Assembly: GCA_946480085.1 (NCBI GenBank)
Contig: CAMLHZ010000004.1
Location: 1-64,000, forward strand
Direction of reading: 5' to 3'
From: an uncultured Flavobacteriales bacterium
Lineage (GTDB): Bacteria; Bacteroidota; Bacteroidia; Flavobacteriales; Crocinitomicaceae
Length of the DNA: 64,000 bases
Shown: in pieces, positions 8,079-16,889 of the stretch
Numbering within the stretch: position 1 is the stretch's first letter
How the letters are laid out: each line of letters begins with the position of its first letter
Program-made: the position numbers and the translations under genes
Notes under the pieces: model-generated
Databases searched by the model: none
Seen by the model: the letters and a program-made list of their open reading frames with translations, nothing else
Told to the model about the DNA's origin: nothing

Positions 8079-10049
8079 TTATTTCTTCAATTCGTCCCCG
8101 CCCTGATTGGTTTTCGGTTTGTCCACTTTAACGGGTTTCTGTGTTTCCTGAGCCGTCAACTTCTTTTCAGGATCCATCATTTCCATCAATTTCAAACCGA
8201 GCAAACCGTCCATTGCTGAACCTTGCTGACCATTTCCACCAATCAAAACATCTGGAATCAGCTTCACGTTTCCTTTCGACAATTCTTCGGTAATCTTGTA
8301 ACGTGTGAAGTTCTCACCACCAAGTGCGGTAACCGCAAGTTCATATGCCTCTGCATTCGACTTACCAATTGCAGCAATTTTCTCCGCTTCGGCATTACCC
8401 GTTTTCGAGATTCGTTCTGCTTCCGCATCTGCTTTCAATTTCACCGCTTCAGAATCAGCTTTCGCACGAGCGCGAGTTGATTCCGCTTCGGCCAAAGCAC
8501 GCATTTTCGTAGCTTCTGCTTCTGCTCCAACTGCCAGCTTCACTCCTGCAGCATCACCTTCTGCTTTCTTCACCGTTGCGTTCGCAGTTCTTTCTGCAAT
8601 CTCCACACTCTGTTGCGCTTTTACGATGTCTTTCTGCATATCAGCAATGGCAGTTTCCTTTTCCATCCCCTGACGCGTTTCCTGCGCTTGTTTCTGCGTC
8701 TCGTATGTGATCTTTTGTTCTTCCGCAATCTTTCTATCCGTCAAGGTCTTCATTAACGATTCTGGTGGCACAATGTCACCAATCAAGGTGTCAACCGCAT
8801 TCACGTTGTATTCGTCCAATACACGTTTGATATGATCCTTCGCAGACTCCTGACGTTCTTTACGTGTACTCAAGAAGGCAATTACATCACTATCCTGTGC
8901 CGAGTTACGGAAATAGTTACCAATTGTAGGCTCCAATACCTGAGTTACCAGATTCACCATGTTTCCAAAACGCGCAATCACTTTCGGTGCTTCGTTCGTT
9001 GGAACATGAATGATTTGTGAAACATCCAGATTGAATGGGAAACCATCCTTGGAACGCACGGTAATCGTAGACAAGTTTTTATCCAAATTATGTGATTCGC
9101 TGCGTGCTTGTGCCCAGTTCAATACAAGATTGGTAGTTGGAACCAATTCCACTTTCATCGTGTATTTATTTACAGGATATTTACCCGGACCAAACGGTTC
9201 CGACCAAACACCTTTACTTCCTTTCTCAACAATGTTTCCATGTTTGAAATCAGAGCCAGTTAAATCCTTTCCGTCACTTCCGATATACGAAATCACAACC
9301 CCAACATATCCAATTGGAATTTCGGTCATTGGCGTTTCCTCCACCTGAACAGCCCAAGGATTTAAGTTATACGAACCCGCTAGAATGACTGTTGGCTGCA
9401 GACCTCTGTTTCCACCATGCTCCAGGAAGTAATCGAAGTTCTGGAAGTTGTTGTGATTATCTACTACCTTACCTGCAATTTGTCCTGCTTCGATTGGCTG
9501 TCCATCCAAAGTAGTCACAATTCCAACCATACTTTCATGGATACGAACCATATCAGTAATCGAAACCTGGAAAAGCATGGTATTGATACGCCATGATCCG
9601 GCTGTAATGTAATGTGTTTGGCGACCACGTTGTCCGCCGTTATTCAAGTACATTTCGGCATCCTGAAAGTTATCACAGTCAACTGTTCGTCCCAGGATAT
9701 TTCCTGTAGGGATTTCTGCACCATCCTTTGCGAGGATCAATCCAATTTTTCCTTCAGGAATAATGGTAAACGATTCCATGGTAATCTCGTATTGCCAAAC
9801 CCATTTCCAGAAATACAATCCGGGAGCAAGTGTTTTAGCCTGAAAACCTGCTTCTCCTTTTGTAGCGATAATTCGTCCATCAGGAAGTTCCTTATTTTCT
9901 CCGAAGAGCACGAATTTCTTCGTAACAAGACCAATTTTATCCTCAGGAACAATGACCATCCCAAAGAGAAAGCGTAAGATAAATTTGTAGAGTACAAGCG
10001 CAATAACAATCGCTCCGACCCACCAGTAGTTTAGTAAAATCTGTTTCAT
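8079..10049 (-). CDS. SPFH/Band 7 (flotillin-like) membrane scaffold protein
   Basis: A 656-residue protein. It has one N-terminal membrane segment (residues about 9-30), then a region of repeated units, then an SPFH/PHB domain (about 310-440, with TITVRSKDGFPFNLDVSQIIHV and ARFGNMVNLVTQVLEPTIGNYFRN). A long Ala/Glu/Lys coiled coil (about 450-575, AEAEATKMRALAEAESTRARAKAD) follows, typical of flotillins. SPFH proteins form ring-like oligomers that organise membrane microdomains. The N-terminal part repeats a motif of the type P-E-x-K-I-G-L-V four times, near residues 33, 96, 169 and 243. The middle two copies are full-length, with DNFQDAEMYLNNGGQRG and NNFQNFDYFLEHGGNRG. Confidence 0.88.
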   Translation of the reverse strand: MKQILLNYWWVGAIVIALVLYKFILRFLFGMVIVPEDKIGLVTKKFVLFGENKELPDGRIIATKGEAGFQAKTLAPGLYFWKWVWQYEITMESFTIIPEGKIGLILAKDGAEIPTGNILGRTVDCDNFQDAEMYLNNGGQRGRQTHYITAGSWRINTMLFQVSITDMVRIHESMVGIVTTLDGQPIEAGQIAGKVVDNHNNFQNFDYFLEHGGNRGLQPTVILAGSYNLNPWAVQVEETPMTEIPIGYVGVVISYIGSDGKDLTGSDFKHGNIVEKGSKGVWSEPFGPGKYPVNKYTMKVELVPTTNLVLNWAQARSESHNLDKNLSTITVRSKDGFPFNLDVSQIIHVPTNEAPKVIARFGNMVNLVTQVLEPTIGNYFRNSAQDSDVIAFLSTRKERQESAKDHIKRVLDEYNVNAVDTLIGDIVPPESLMKTLTDRKIAEEQKITYETQKQAQETRQGMEKETAIADMQKDIVKAQQSVEIAERTANATVKKAEGDAAGVKLAVGAEAEATKMRALAEAESTRARAKADSEAVKLKADAEAERISKTGNAEAEKIAAIGKSNAEAYELAVTALGGENFTRYKITEELSKGNVKLIPDVLIGGNGQQGSAMDGLLGLKLMEMMDPEKKLTAQETQKPVKVDKPKTNQGGDELKK

Positions 10050-10079
10050 AATTCAATATTAAATAAAAGTTCAATTTGC

Positions 10080-10440
10080 GATTGTAAACTGTTCATAAGT
10101 ACTAAGAAATGAAGTCAAAACTCCCAGTCGAACCCAAGAAATTATTGCGCTCAAAATCACGAACAGACGAGGCAGTTCATTCATGAGCACGACATGGGAG
10201 CGCCGTTGGCGGCAGGTTGACGGAAGGTACGTTTCATAAGGCGTAGTTCATTCTTTCGGTCAAACTGCTTTGACAGTATTTCAAATACGGATGTTCGTTT
10301 ACAAGCATCGCAAGTCCCCGCTCTTAGCGAAGACAAACGTTCAATTCCGATAGGAAGCTTGAGGGAAGTGGCCGATTTCCGGTGGGCTGTATCACGAATG
10401 AGACATTCATGAAGTAAATGTATATATCTGCAGATATCTT
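10080..10440. other. Non-coding stretch with several short hairpins, identity unknown
   Basis: About 0.5 kb lies between the divergent SPFH and T9SS genes and has no plausible reading frame on either strand. The segment 10110-10420 looks less AT-rich than its surroundings. It contains small inverted repeats such as GCCG-TTGG-CGGC, GTCAAA-CTGC-TTTGAC and GTATTT-C-AAATAC. It could be an unannotated structured RNA or a decayed repeat element. I cannot tell which. Confidence 0.4.
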
Positions 10441-10492
10441 ACTAAAATTTTAGCAAATTTTGACAATTCTTGACAAGGTAACAAACGAGCCG

Positions 10493-10500
10493 TATCTTTA
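10493..10500 (+). promoter_or_regulatory. -7 box (TATCTTTA) for the T9SS protein at 10571
   Basis: One mismatch from TAnnTTTG. It is preceded 17 bases upstream by TTGACA (10470-10475). The 13-base word TTTTGACAATTCT occurs at 10458-10470 and again at 10532-10544, flanking the box. Confidence 0.45.
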
Positions 10501-10570
10501 ACCACATTAACAAAGATTACTATTGCAACCATTTTGACAATTCTGAATCAATACATCAACACTTCTAATT

Positions 10571-11539
10571 ATGAAACAATTTTTACTCATAGCAACCTTG
10601 TTTTCTTTCCAAGTAAGTTGGGGACAAAATGACTATCGTCCGATTCCTGAAACAAATGCAGCCTGGATACAAGCTGACTTTTTGTACAGTGCATATAACG
10701 GGCATGAACATGCAACTGTCACGTCAGTTGTATATACACTGAACGACACATTAATCAATGGAATTCCTTATTGTAAATTTGGTCAGCACGCGATTGCTGA
10801 TTGGATTGATAATTTTGGTTCACAACAAAATCAAACATCTGGAACGGATTATATCCCCTTTTCAGAAGGTTATTTTCGTCAAGATACATTACTTAAAAAA
10901 GTATTTATCTGGAATCCGTTCACTCAAATGGACGATTTACTGTACGATTTCGGAAGTTTGGTAGTTGGTCAGCCGTATCCCGCTACAATTACAAATATCA
11001 ACTATCCGAACTTACTCGTTATGGCAGTTGATTCTGTGGAATTATTGGATGGTATAAGCTACAAACGCTGGGTACTAGGTACGAATTCTTCTGATTCGGC
11101 TTACGTTTCTGTCATTGAAGGCGTGGGTGGAACAAACGGTTTCAACACGATGATCCATCCCGTTTTTGAACAATCCTCCAATTTGCTTTGCCATAAAAAA
11201 GATTTGCAACCTAAATATGAAAACTGGATAACAAATTTTCTTTCACCCCGCTATTCAGAAGATTGCTCGAACACACTAGCGATTGATCACCAGAACGAAA
11301 TGAACATTGAGGTCTATCCCAATCCTAGTGAAGATTTTGTTACAGTGCGTGCCAATCAAATCATTAAGACCATTGAAATTTTCAATCTAAATGGTCAGTT
11401 GCTTTTCCAACAAGAAAACTTTTTAGGCCAAAAAGAACTAATTCTCAATTTAAGCAAATTGAACGGTGGCATGTATATTCTCAAAATGCAATTAGCTGAT
11501 GACACGAATATAACGGAGCAAGTTCAGTTAATGAAATAA
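10571..11539 (+). CDS. T9SS-exported protein of unknown function
   Basis: A 322-residue secreted protein. The signal peptide is MKQFLLIATLFSFQVSWGQ. The middle has the sequence character of an orphan beta-rich domain (LLYDFGSLVVGQPYPATI, DSVELLDGISYKRWVL, VSVIEGVGGTNGF) often seen in Bacteroidota proteins where G-x-G-x-x-x-G-F precedes the tail. The last 75 residues are a type A sorting domain (NIEVYPNPSEDFVTV, IEIFNLNGQLLFQ, LNGGMYILKM, EQVQLMK). It is therefore expected to cross the outer membrane by the T9SS. The role is unknown. Confidence 0.8.
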   Translation: MKQFLLIATLFSFQVSWGQNDYRPIPETNAAWIQADFLYSAYNGHEHATVTSVVYTLNDTLINGIPYCKFGQHAIADWIDNFGSQQNQTSGTDYIPFSEGYFRQDTLLKKVFIWNPFTQMDDLLYDFGSLVVGQPYPATITNINYPNLLVMAVDSVELLDGISYKRWVLGTNSSDSAYVSVIEGVGGTNGFNTMIHPVFEQSSNLLCHKKDLQPKYENWITNFLSPRYSEDCSNTLAIDHQNEMNIEVYPNPSEDFVTVRANQIIKTIEIFNLNGQLLFQQENFLGQKELILNLSKLNGGMYILKMQLADDTNITEQVQLMK

Positions 11540-11561
11540 AAGCTGGATTAATTTAAAACAA

Positions 11562-11589
11562 AAACCCCGACCATAAATGCCGGGGTTTT
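11562..11589. terminator. Bidirectional terminator between the T9SS gene and atpG
   Basis: A 9-bp stem AAAACCCCG / CGGGGTTTT around an 11-base loop, with A and T flanks on either side. It is placed between two converging genes. Confidence 0.85.
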
Positions 11590-11610
11590 CAATGTATTAT
11601 AAGATTTATC

Positions 11611-12486
11611 TTATCCGTTCAATGCTTCTGCACCACCAACGATTTCCAAGATCTCGTTTGTAATTGCTGCTTGACGAGCTTTGTTATAGCTCAACGTTAA
11701 GTTTTTCTTTAATTCTTTTGCGTTGTCTGTTGCTTTGTGCATTGCAGTCATACGTGCACCATGTTCAGAAGCATGAGAGTCAAGAACTGCCTTGAACAAC
11801 TGGATACGTAATGATTTCGGGATTAAATCTTCAACGATCTCTTCTTTCGAAGGCTCGAAAATATAATCTCCGATAGCTGCTCCTTCGTTTACCGTTGCAA
11901 CAATCGGAAGTAATTGCTCTGCTTTCACTTGTTGTGTTGCAGCGTTCACGAAGCTATTGTAAACAACAACTACTTTATCGTATTTCTTGTTCACGAAAGC
12001 ATCCATTGCATAGCTTGCGAAAGCAGCTACAGTATCAAATCCTAATGCTGCGAACACATCTTCAGATAAACCTAAAGAGCCAGCCTCAACGTAATTTGGT
12101 GAACGTTTGAACGCGTCTTTTGCTTTTTTTCCAATGCAAAGTAAATCTACTTTAGAAGCACTTGCGAAATCTTCAACTATTGCCAGGTTTACACGCTTGA
12201 TAACGTTGTTATTAAAACCACCACACAAACCACGGTTTGAAGTAACAGCAATAATCAATACGTTATTAGCGGCACGCTCAGCAGCCAAAGCATTTTCAGA
12301 AATATCAAGAGTAGCACTCAAGTTGCTCAAAATCTCCTGAAGTTTCTCAGAATATGGACGCATCTGAGTAATCGCGTCTTGTGCTCTCTTCAATTTTGCC
12401 GCAGACACCATCTTCATTGCTGAAGTGATCTGCATTGTAGATCCAACTGACGTGATTCGATTTCGTATTTCCTTTAAGTTTGGCAT
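11611..12486 (-). CDS. atpG: ATP synthase F1 gamma subunit
   Basis: A 291-residue gamma subunit, the central rotor stalk of F1. The N-terminal helix MPNLKEIRNRITSVGSTMQITSAMKMVSAAKLKRAQDAI and the C-terminal helix HGARMTAMHKATDNAKELKKNLTLSYNKARQAAITNEILEIVGGAEAL form the conserved antiparallel coiled coil. SNRGLCGGFNNNV is the usual gamma motif. It is on the same strand as atpA but separated from it by about 8.1 kb of oppositely oriented genes, whereas the two are adjacent in most bacteria. It has its own -7 box at 12531-12538, so it is no longer dependent on the main atp promoter. Confidence 0.97.
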   Translation of the reverse strand: MPNLKEIRNRITSVGSTMQITSAMKMVSAAKLKRAQDAITQMRPYSEKLQEILSNLSATLDISENALAAERAANNVLIIAVTSNRGLCGGFNNNVIKRVNLAIVEDFASASKVDLLCIGKKAKDAFKRSPNYVEAGSLGLSEDVFAALGFDTVAAFASYAMDAFVNKKYDKVVVVYNSFVNAATQQVKAEQLLPIVATVNEGAAIGDYIFEPSKEEIVEDLIPKSLRIQLFKAVLDSHASEHGARMTAMHKATDNAKELKKNLTLSYNKARQAAITNEILEIVGGAEALNG

Positions 12487-12530
12487 TGTATTTCAATATT
12501 TAACCTATTCGCTGATTTCAAAAATCGGGA

Positions 12531-12538
12531 CAAAAGTA
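12531..12538 (-). promoter_or_regulatory. -7 box (TACTTTTG) of atpG
   Basis: A perfect TAnnTTTG match on the minus strand, 45 bases upstream of the atpG start. A dedicated promoter is what the separated position of atpG would require. Confidence 0.6.
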
Positions 12539-12741
12539 GTGATAATACTTTGTTTATTCAGGGTTCGATCCGAATTTAATTTGAAAAACACCTCTTTTTT
12601 TGTTTTGAATAACTTCTTAAGGTTTATTCCAAAATCGATTCAATTGAAAAAGTTAAAAACGAATACTTCATACGCGACTTAGAACAGTCTCAAAAAGTTT
12701 CTTTACAACTGTAAAACAACATTATACGCGCAATTTTCAAT

Positions 12742-12767
12742 TTGTTAACTTTTGTTAAAAATAACAA
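12742..12767 (+). promoter_or_regulatory. Candidate operator: three TTGTTA half-sites at 10-base spacing
   Basis: TTGTTA at 12742-12747 and 12752-12757 is followed by the inverted TAACAA at 12762-12767. The exact 10-base periodicity puts all three on one face of the helix. It lies about 100 bases upstream of the first DUF4331 gene. The regulator is unknown. Confidence 0.35.
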
Positions 12768-12817
12768 GAGGTTCAATCCTTAAAAATCTGAGTCGTCGAT
12801 TGAAACGTATGATTTAA

Positions 12818-12835
12818 GTCTATTAGTGAATAGAC
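12818..12835 (+). promoter_or_regulatory. Perfect inverted repeat upstream of the DUF4331 module
   Basis: GTCTATT-AGTG-AATAGAC is a 7-bp perfect inverted repeat ending 32 bases before the ATG at 12868. It could be an operator or a leader hairpin. No consensus -7 box was found nearby. Confidence 0.4.
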
Positions 12836-12867
12836 AAAAATCTATTACTTATTAAAATCTCAAAAGG

Positions 12868-14586
12868 ATGAAAAAAATCTTATTCTCGTTTATCTTAGCC
12901 GGGTCCATGGCCTCGCTAAGTTATGGTTCGAGTCACAGAGAAGCACCTTTGATTGCAAACGACCCATTGGCGGACAACACCGATGTGTATGCATTCAAAA
13001 GTCCTGACGATCCGAACTCCATTACGATCATTGCAAACTACATTCCAGCCGAGTTCCGAAATGGGGGACCAAACTACTACAGTTTTGGTCAAAACATTCG
13101 TTACGAAATTCATGTAGACAATGATGCATCAACACCTGGAGACGATATTACTTATCGTTTTACATTCTCAAAAACCAATCAAGACCCAACAACGTTTTTC
13201 GACATTCGTTTAGGGCAGGAAAACGCCAAAACAACATACATGATTGAAAAAAGTACGGATGGAGGAGCAACGTTCATGCCTTATATGTCGGGCTTAACGG
13301 TTCCACCACCAAACATTGGTGATCGTTCCATTAACAATGCAACTGTTGGACTAGGCGCTGCAGATTATGATGATCTCATAGCCAGTGCAATTTATAACAC
13401 TCCAGATGGCGGGCAAGTTTTCTGTGGACCATCAGATGATCCATTCTTTGTCGATTTAGGAGGGATTTTTGATCTTGGAGATGCTCCACGTCAAAATAAC
13501 GGAGGTGTTGTAAGAGACGGTTTAGCAAAATTCAACACGCACACCATTGCGATTAAAATTCCTGTATCTGTTCTGCAAAAAGATGGTTTAGGAGTTTCTT
13601 CAGCTTCAAACATTCTTGATCCTGATTTTGTAATTGGTGTATGGGCTTCTGCAAGTCGTCAAACTACACGTACATTAACTGCCGGAAGTGAAAACTATAC
13701 AGGAAGTTGGGTACAAGTTTCTCGCTTGGGAATGCCTTTGACAAACGAGGCTGTTATTCCGGTTGGAAAAAAAGATTTCTGGAACTCATTAACTCCGTAC
13801 CAGGAATTGGCTGAAACAACATTGGATGAATATTTCTACAATCCTGAATTGGCTTTGTACATGGATGATGATTTATTTGGTGGAGCAGTTCCTGCTTTTG
13901 GTGGTCTACGCATTCAACGCAATTCTTTACAAGGATTTGATTTTGGAAATACGCATGATGGATTGTGGCCGTTGAAAGGAACAGCTGCAGTAGAAGGCAC
14001 AGCTTTAGACGACGATATTTTTGGAACATTGTTGCTACCTGCAGCAGGAAAACCAAGATCTGTCGATTTATGGCCGATCTTCCATACTGGAGTTCCGAAC
14101 ATGGCGCCATATCAATTGGCAACAGGTAAAAACGGAAATCCATTGGCAACCGGAAAACCATTCATCAGTAATTTCTTGCCTTCAGGGGGAGATATGCTTC
14201 GTTTGAATATGGCAGTACCTGCAACTCCAAGAAACAGTCCAGCATTTAGTTCATTAGGATTGGTTCAGGCTGCAGTATTGGGATTAACAGATCCTACTTA
14301 CAACACCACTACAAGTATTCAATTCATTCCGAACATGGATGGATTCCCGAATGGACGTCGTTTGGAAGATGATGTAACACGAATTGAATTACAAGCGGTT
14401 AGTGGAGTTGTACTTGCGGCAGTTGGATTATGGTATGATGATTACAATGCTTCATCGCCAGCACAGTCTCCTGTTACAAATTACCTTGTGAATGTTTTGA
14501 ATTATTCAACAGGAGTTGAACATAACGATGCGCCGTTTAAAACAACGTTCCCTTATGTTGCTTCACCATGGGTTGGTAAAGACTAG
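12868..14586 (+). CDS. DUF4331 family exported protein (no T9SS tail)
   Basis: A 572-residue exported protein. The signal peptide (residues 1-20, ending LSYG) leads directly into SSHREAPLIANDPLADNTD, the hallmark start of DUF4331. It is followed by YAFKSPDDPNSITIIANY, GGPNYYSFGQNIRYEIHVDND, DDITYRFTF, DDPFFVDLGGIFDLGDAPR, VIGVWASASRQ, VSRLGMPLTNEAVIP and FIPNMDGFPNGRRLEDDVTRIELQ. The family function is unknown. Predicted mature residue 3 is His, giving a possible amino-terminal Cu/Ni site (inference). Unlike its downstream paralogue it ends at SPWVGKD without a sorting domain, so it may remain periplasmic. It is the first gene of the module that splits atpA from atpG, 24 bases before the second copy. 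Confidence 0.9.
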   Translation: MKKILFSFILAGSMASLSYGSSHREAPLIANDPLADNTDVYAFKSPDDPNSITIIANYIPAEFRNGGPNYYSFGQNIRYEIHVDNDASTPGDDITYRFTFSKTNQDPTTFFDIRLGQENAKTTYMIEKSTDGGATFMPYMSGLTVPPPNIGDRSINNATVGLGAADYDDLIASAIYNTPDGGQVFCGPSDDPFFVDLGGIFDLGDAPRQNNGGVVRDGLAKFNTHTIAIKIPVSVLQKDGLGVSSASNILDPDFVIGVWASASRQTTRTLTAGSENYTGSWVQVSRLGMPLTNEAVIPVGKKDFWNSLTPYQELAETTLDEYFYNPELALYMDDDLFGGAVPAFGGLRIQRNSLQGFDFGNTHDGLWPLKGTAAVEGTALDDDIFGTLLLPAAGKPRSVDLWPIFHTGVPNMAPYQLATGKNGNPLATGKPFISNFLPSGGDMLRLNMAVPATPRNSPAFSSLGLVQAAVLGLTDPTYNTTTSIQFIPNMDGFPNGRRLEDDVTRIELQAVSGVVLAAVGLWYDDYNASSPAQSPVTNYLVNVLNYSTGVEHNDAPFKTTFPYVASPWVGKD

Positions 14587-14610
14587 AGGTTTCACGTAAA
14601 ATTTTAAAAG

Positions 14611-16662
14611 ATGAAAAATTTAATTAAATATTTAATTGTGGTACTTCCTTTTGGGACGGTCTTCGCTTCCAGTCATAGAGAAGCACCACTTATCGCAAAT
14701 GATCCGCTCGCGGACAACACGGATTTGTATGCTTTCAAAAGCCCAAATGATCCGAATTCAATTACCATTATTGCCAATTATGTTCCTTTGCAAGTACCGC
14801 ATGGTGGACCTAATTACTACAGTTTTGGGCAAAATATCCGTTACGAAATCCACGTTGAGAATGATGGTATTGCAGGTGACGATATTACTTACCGTTTTAC
14901 GTTCTCTCAAACAAATGAAGATCCGTCAACGTTTTTTGATATTCGCTTAGGAGCTGAAAATCATAAAACAACTTACGTAATGGAACGTAGTCTGAATGGA
15001 GGTCCTTTCACAACAGTTATTACTGGAGGAACCGTACCGCCACCAAACATCGGTCCCCGTTCTATTGAAAACAACGTGGTTGGTTTAGGAGCAGATTATC
15101 AGGATTTGATGGATGGTGCTGTTGAAACTACTGCAATGAATGAAAAAGTATTCTGTGGTTCTACAGATGATCCATTCTTCGTTGACTTGGGAGGTATTTT
15201 CGATTTAGGAGATGCACCAAGACAAAGTGGTACGCCTGATGACGGGTTGAAATGTTTAAATGTAAGCTCTATTGCTATTCAGGTTCCTGTTTCTGTGTTA
15301 CAGAAAAATGGTCAGCCGGTAAGTGCTGCAGCTAACATTTTGGATGGCGATTATGTAATTGGTGTGTGGGCTTCTGCCAGCCGTCAGGAAACACGTACGT
15401 TGAATCCAACTACAGGTGAATTCTCTGAATCTGGAAACTGGGTTCAGGTATCTCGCTTAGGAATGCCATTAACAAATGAGGCAGTTATTCCAGTTGGGCA
15501 AAAAGATGAATGGAATTCAAGAACTCCTTACACTGAAAATCCAGTGATGGAAGAGAATTTCTGTAATCCGGAATTGGCTTTGTACATGGACGATGATTTA
15601 TTTGGAGGTGCAGTTCCTGCTTTTGCTCCATTAAGAATTCAACGTAACTCTTTACAGTCATTCGATTTTGGAAATACACACGACGGATTGTGGCCTTTAA
15701 GAGCTACAAACGCCGGTGCTGGGACCGCTTTGGATACGAACTTATTTGGAAACTACTTGCTTCGTCAAGGAAAACCGCGTTCAGTAGACATCTTACCGAT
15801 CTTCCATACGGGAGTTCCAAACCTTGCGCCTTACCAATTGGCAACAGGTAAAAACGGAAATCCATTGGCAGTAGGAAAACCATTCATCAATAACTTCTTA
15901 CCAACATTTGGTGATATGTTACGTTTGAATATGGCCGTTCCTGCAACTCCAAGAAACAGTCCTGAATTCAGTTCTTTAGGATTGATTCAGGCGGCAGTTT
16001 TAGGATTAACGGCTGCTCCTTACAATACAACGTCAAATCTTGAATTTATTCCGAACATGGATGGATTCCCGAATGGTCGTCGTTTAGAAGATGATGTTAC
16101 ACGTATTGAATTACAAGCTGTAGGTGGAGCAGTGTTGGCTGCTATTGGATTGTGGTATGATGATTATACTGCTGGTGGTCCAAACCCGGTTACAACAGAC
16201 TTGTTAAACGTGTTGACTTATACAACCGGAGTTGAGGCAAATGACGTTCCATTTACTGGTACATTCCCTTACGTTGCTGCACCACACCGTGGTACTGACA
16301 ACTGTTTAGGTATGGCTTATAACTACACACAACCTGCAATTTTACCTGCTTCTTCTACTGCAGGAATTGAAGAGAATTCGGTTAGTGCAGACCAATATGG
16401 AATTAAGGCATACCCTAACCCGTTTGTGAGTTCAGTGAGTTTCGAATACACCCTGAATACGCAATCTCAGGTTGAAATTCGCTTGTACAATCTGGCGGGA
16501 CAGTTGGTCGGAACTGTATTACAGAATACCAATCAGGCATCCGGAAAACATACGCAAACATTCAACACATCGAATCTAGATAACGGTGTTTATTACGCAA
16601 GGGTCAATATAAAAGGTCCAAAAGGAAAAGCATCGAAACTGGTTAAGGTTGTAAAATCTTAG
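14611..16662 (+). CDS. DUF4331 family protein with T9SS sorting domain
   Basis: A 683-residue tandem paralogue of the preceding gene. The signal peptide is different in sequence (residues 1-19, ending TVFA) but is again followed at once by SSHREAPLIANDPLADNTD. The body aligns with the first copy through GNTHDGLWPL, GVPNLAPYQLATGKNGNPLAVGKPFINNFLP and FIPNMDGFPNGRRLEDDVTRIELQA. Residues about 595-683 are an added type A T9SS tail (AYPNPFVSSVSFEYTL, IRLYNLAGQLVG, LDNGVYYARVNIKG, SKLVKVVKS). This copy is therefore predicted to reach the cell surface or medium while the first stays inside the outer membrane. The pair looks like a duplication with divergence of destination. A terminator follows. 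Confidence 0.9.
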   Translation: MKNLIKYLIVVLPFGTVFASSHREAPLIANDPLADNTDLYAFKSPNDPNSITIIANYVPLQVPHGGPNYYSFGQNIRYEIHVENDGIAGDDITYRFTFSQTNEDPSTFFDIRLGAENHKTTYVMERSLNGGPFTTVITGGTVPPPNIGPRSIENNVVGLGADYQDLMDGAVETTAMNEKVFCGSTDDPFFVDLGGIFDLGDAPRQSGTPDDGLKCLNVSSIAIQVPVSVLQKNGQPVSAAANILDGDYVIGVWASASRQETRTLNPTTGEFSESGNWVQVSRLGMPLTNEAVIPVGQKDEWNSRTPYTENPVMEENFCNPELALYMDDDLFGGAVPAFAPLRIQRNSLQSFDFGNTHDGLWPLRATNAGAGTALDTNLFGNYLLRQGKPRSVDILPIFHTGVPNLAPYQLATGKNGNPLAVGKPFINNFLPTFGDMLRLNMAVPATPRNSPEFSSLGLIQAAVLGLTAAPYNTTSNLEFIPNMDGFPNGRRLEDDVTRIELQAVGGAVLAAIGLWYDDYTAGGPNPVTTDLLNVLTYTTGVEANDVPFTGTFPYVAAPHRGTDNCLGMAYNYTQPAILPASSTAGIEENSVSADQYGIKAYPNPFVSSVSFEYTLNTQSQVEIRLYNLAGQLVGTVLQNTNQASGKHTQTFNTSNLDNGVYYARVNIKGPKGKASKLVKVVKS

Positions 16663-16681
16663 CGTTCATTTTTGATTTTGG

Positions 16682-16710
16682 AAGGGAGGATTTTTTATCC
16701 TCCCTTTTTT
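16682..16710 (+). terminator. Rho-independent terminator after the DUF4331 pair
   Basis: A perfect 9-bp stem AAGGGAGGA / TCCTCCCTT with a T-rich loop and a following T run, 20 bases after the stop of the second DUF4331 gene. The remaining 180 bases to the TPR gene hold no recognisable gene. Confidence 0.85.
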
Positions 16711-16889
16711 TATTCGTGTATTTCACGAATTCGCAAAAAAAATGATGTTCTAAAAATCCCAATCTTCATTTTCAACGTAACTGATTCGTCCTGCATTGGA
16801 AGAGGACAAACAGAAAATTTTGATTTAATAAAAATGGAGGTTGCTTCTGATTTGCAATTTCATTTTACACTACACAAATACTACATGTT

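Noticed and set aside
8305..8673. 122-codon Ala/Ser-rich open frame opposite the SPFH coiled coil
   Set aside because: It is an antisense reading of the Ala/Glu/Lys coiled coil, with no start signal and no homology pattern.
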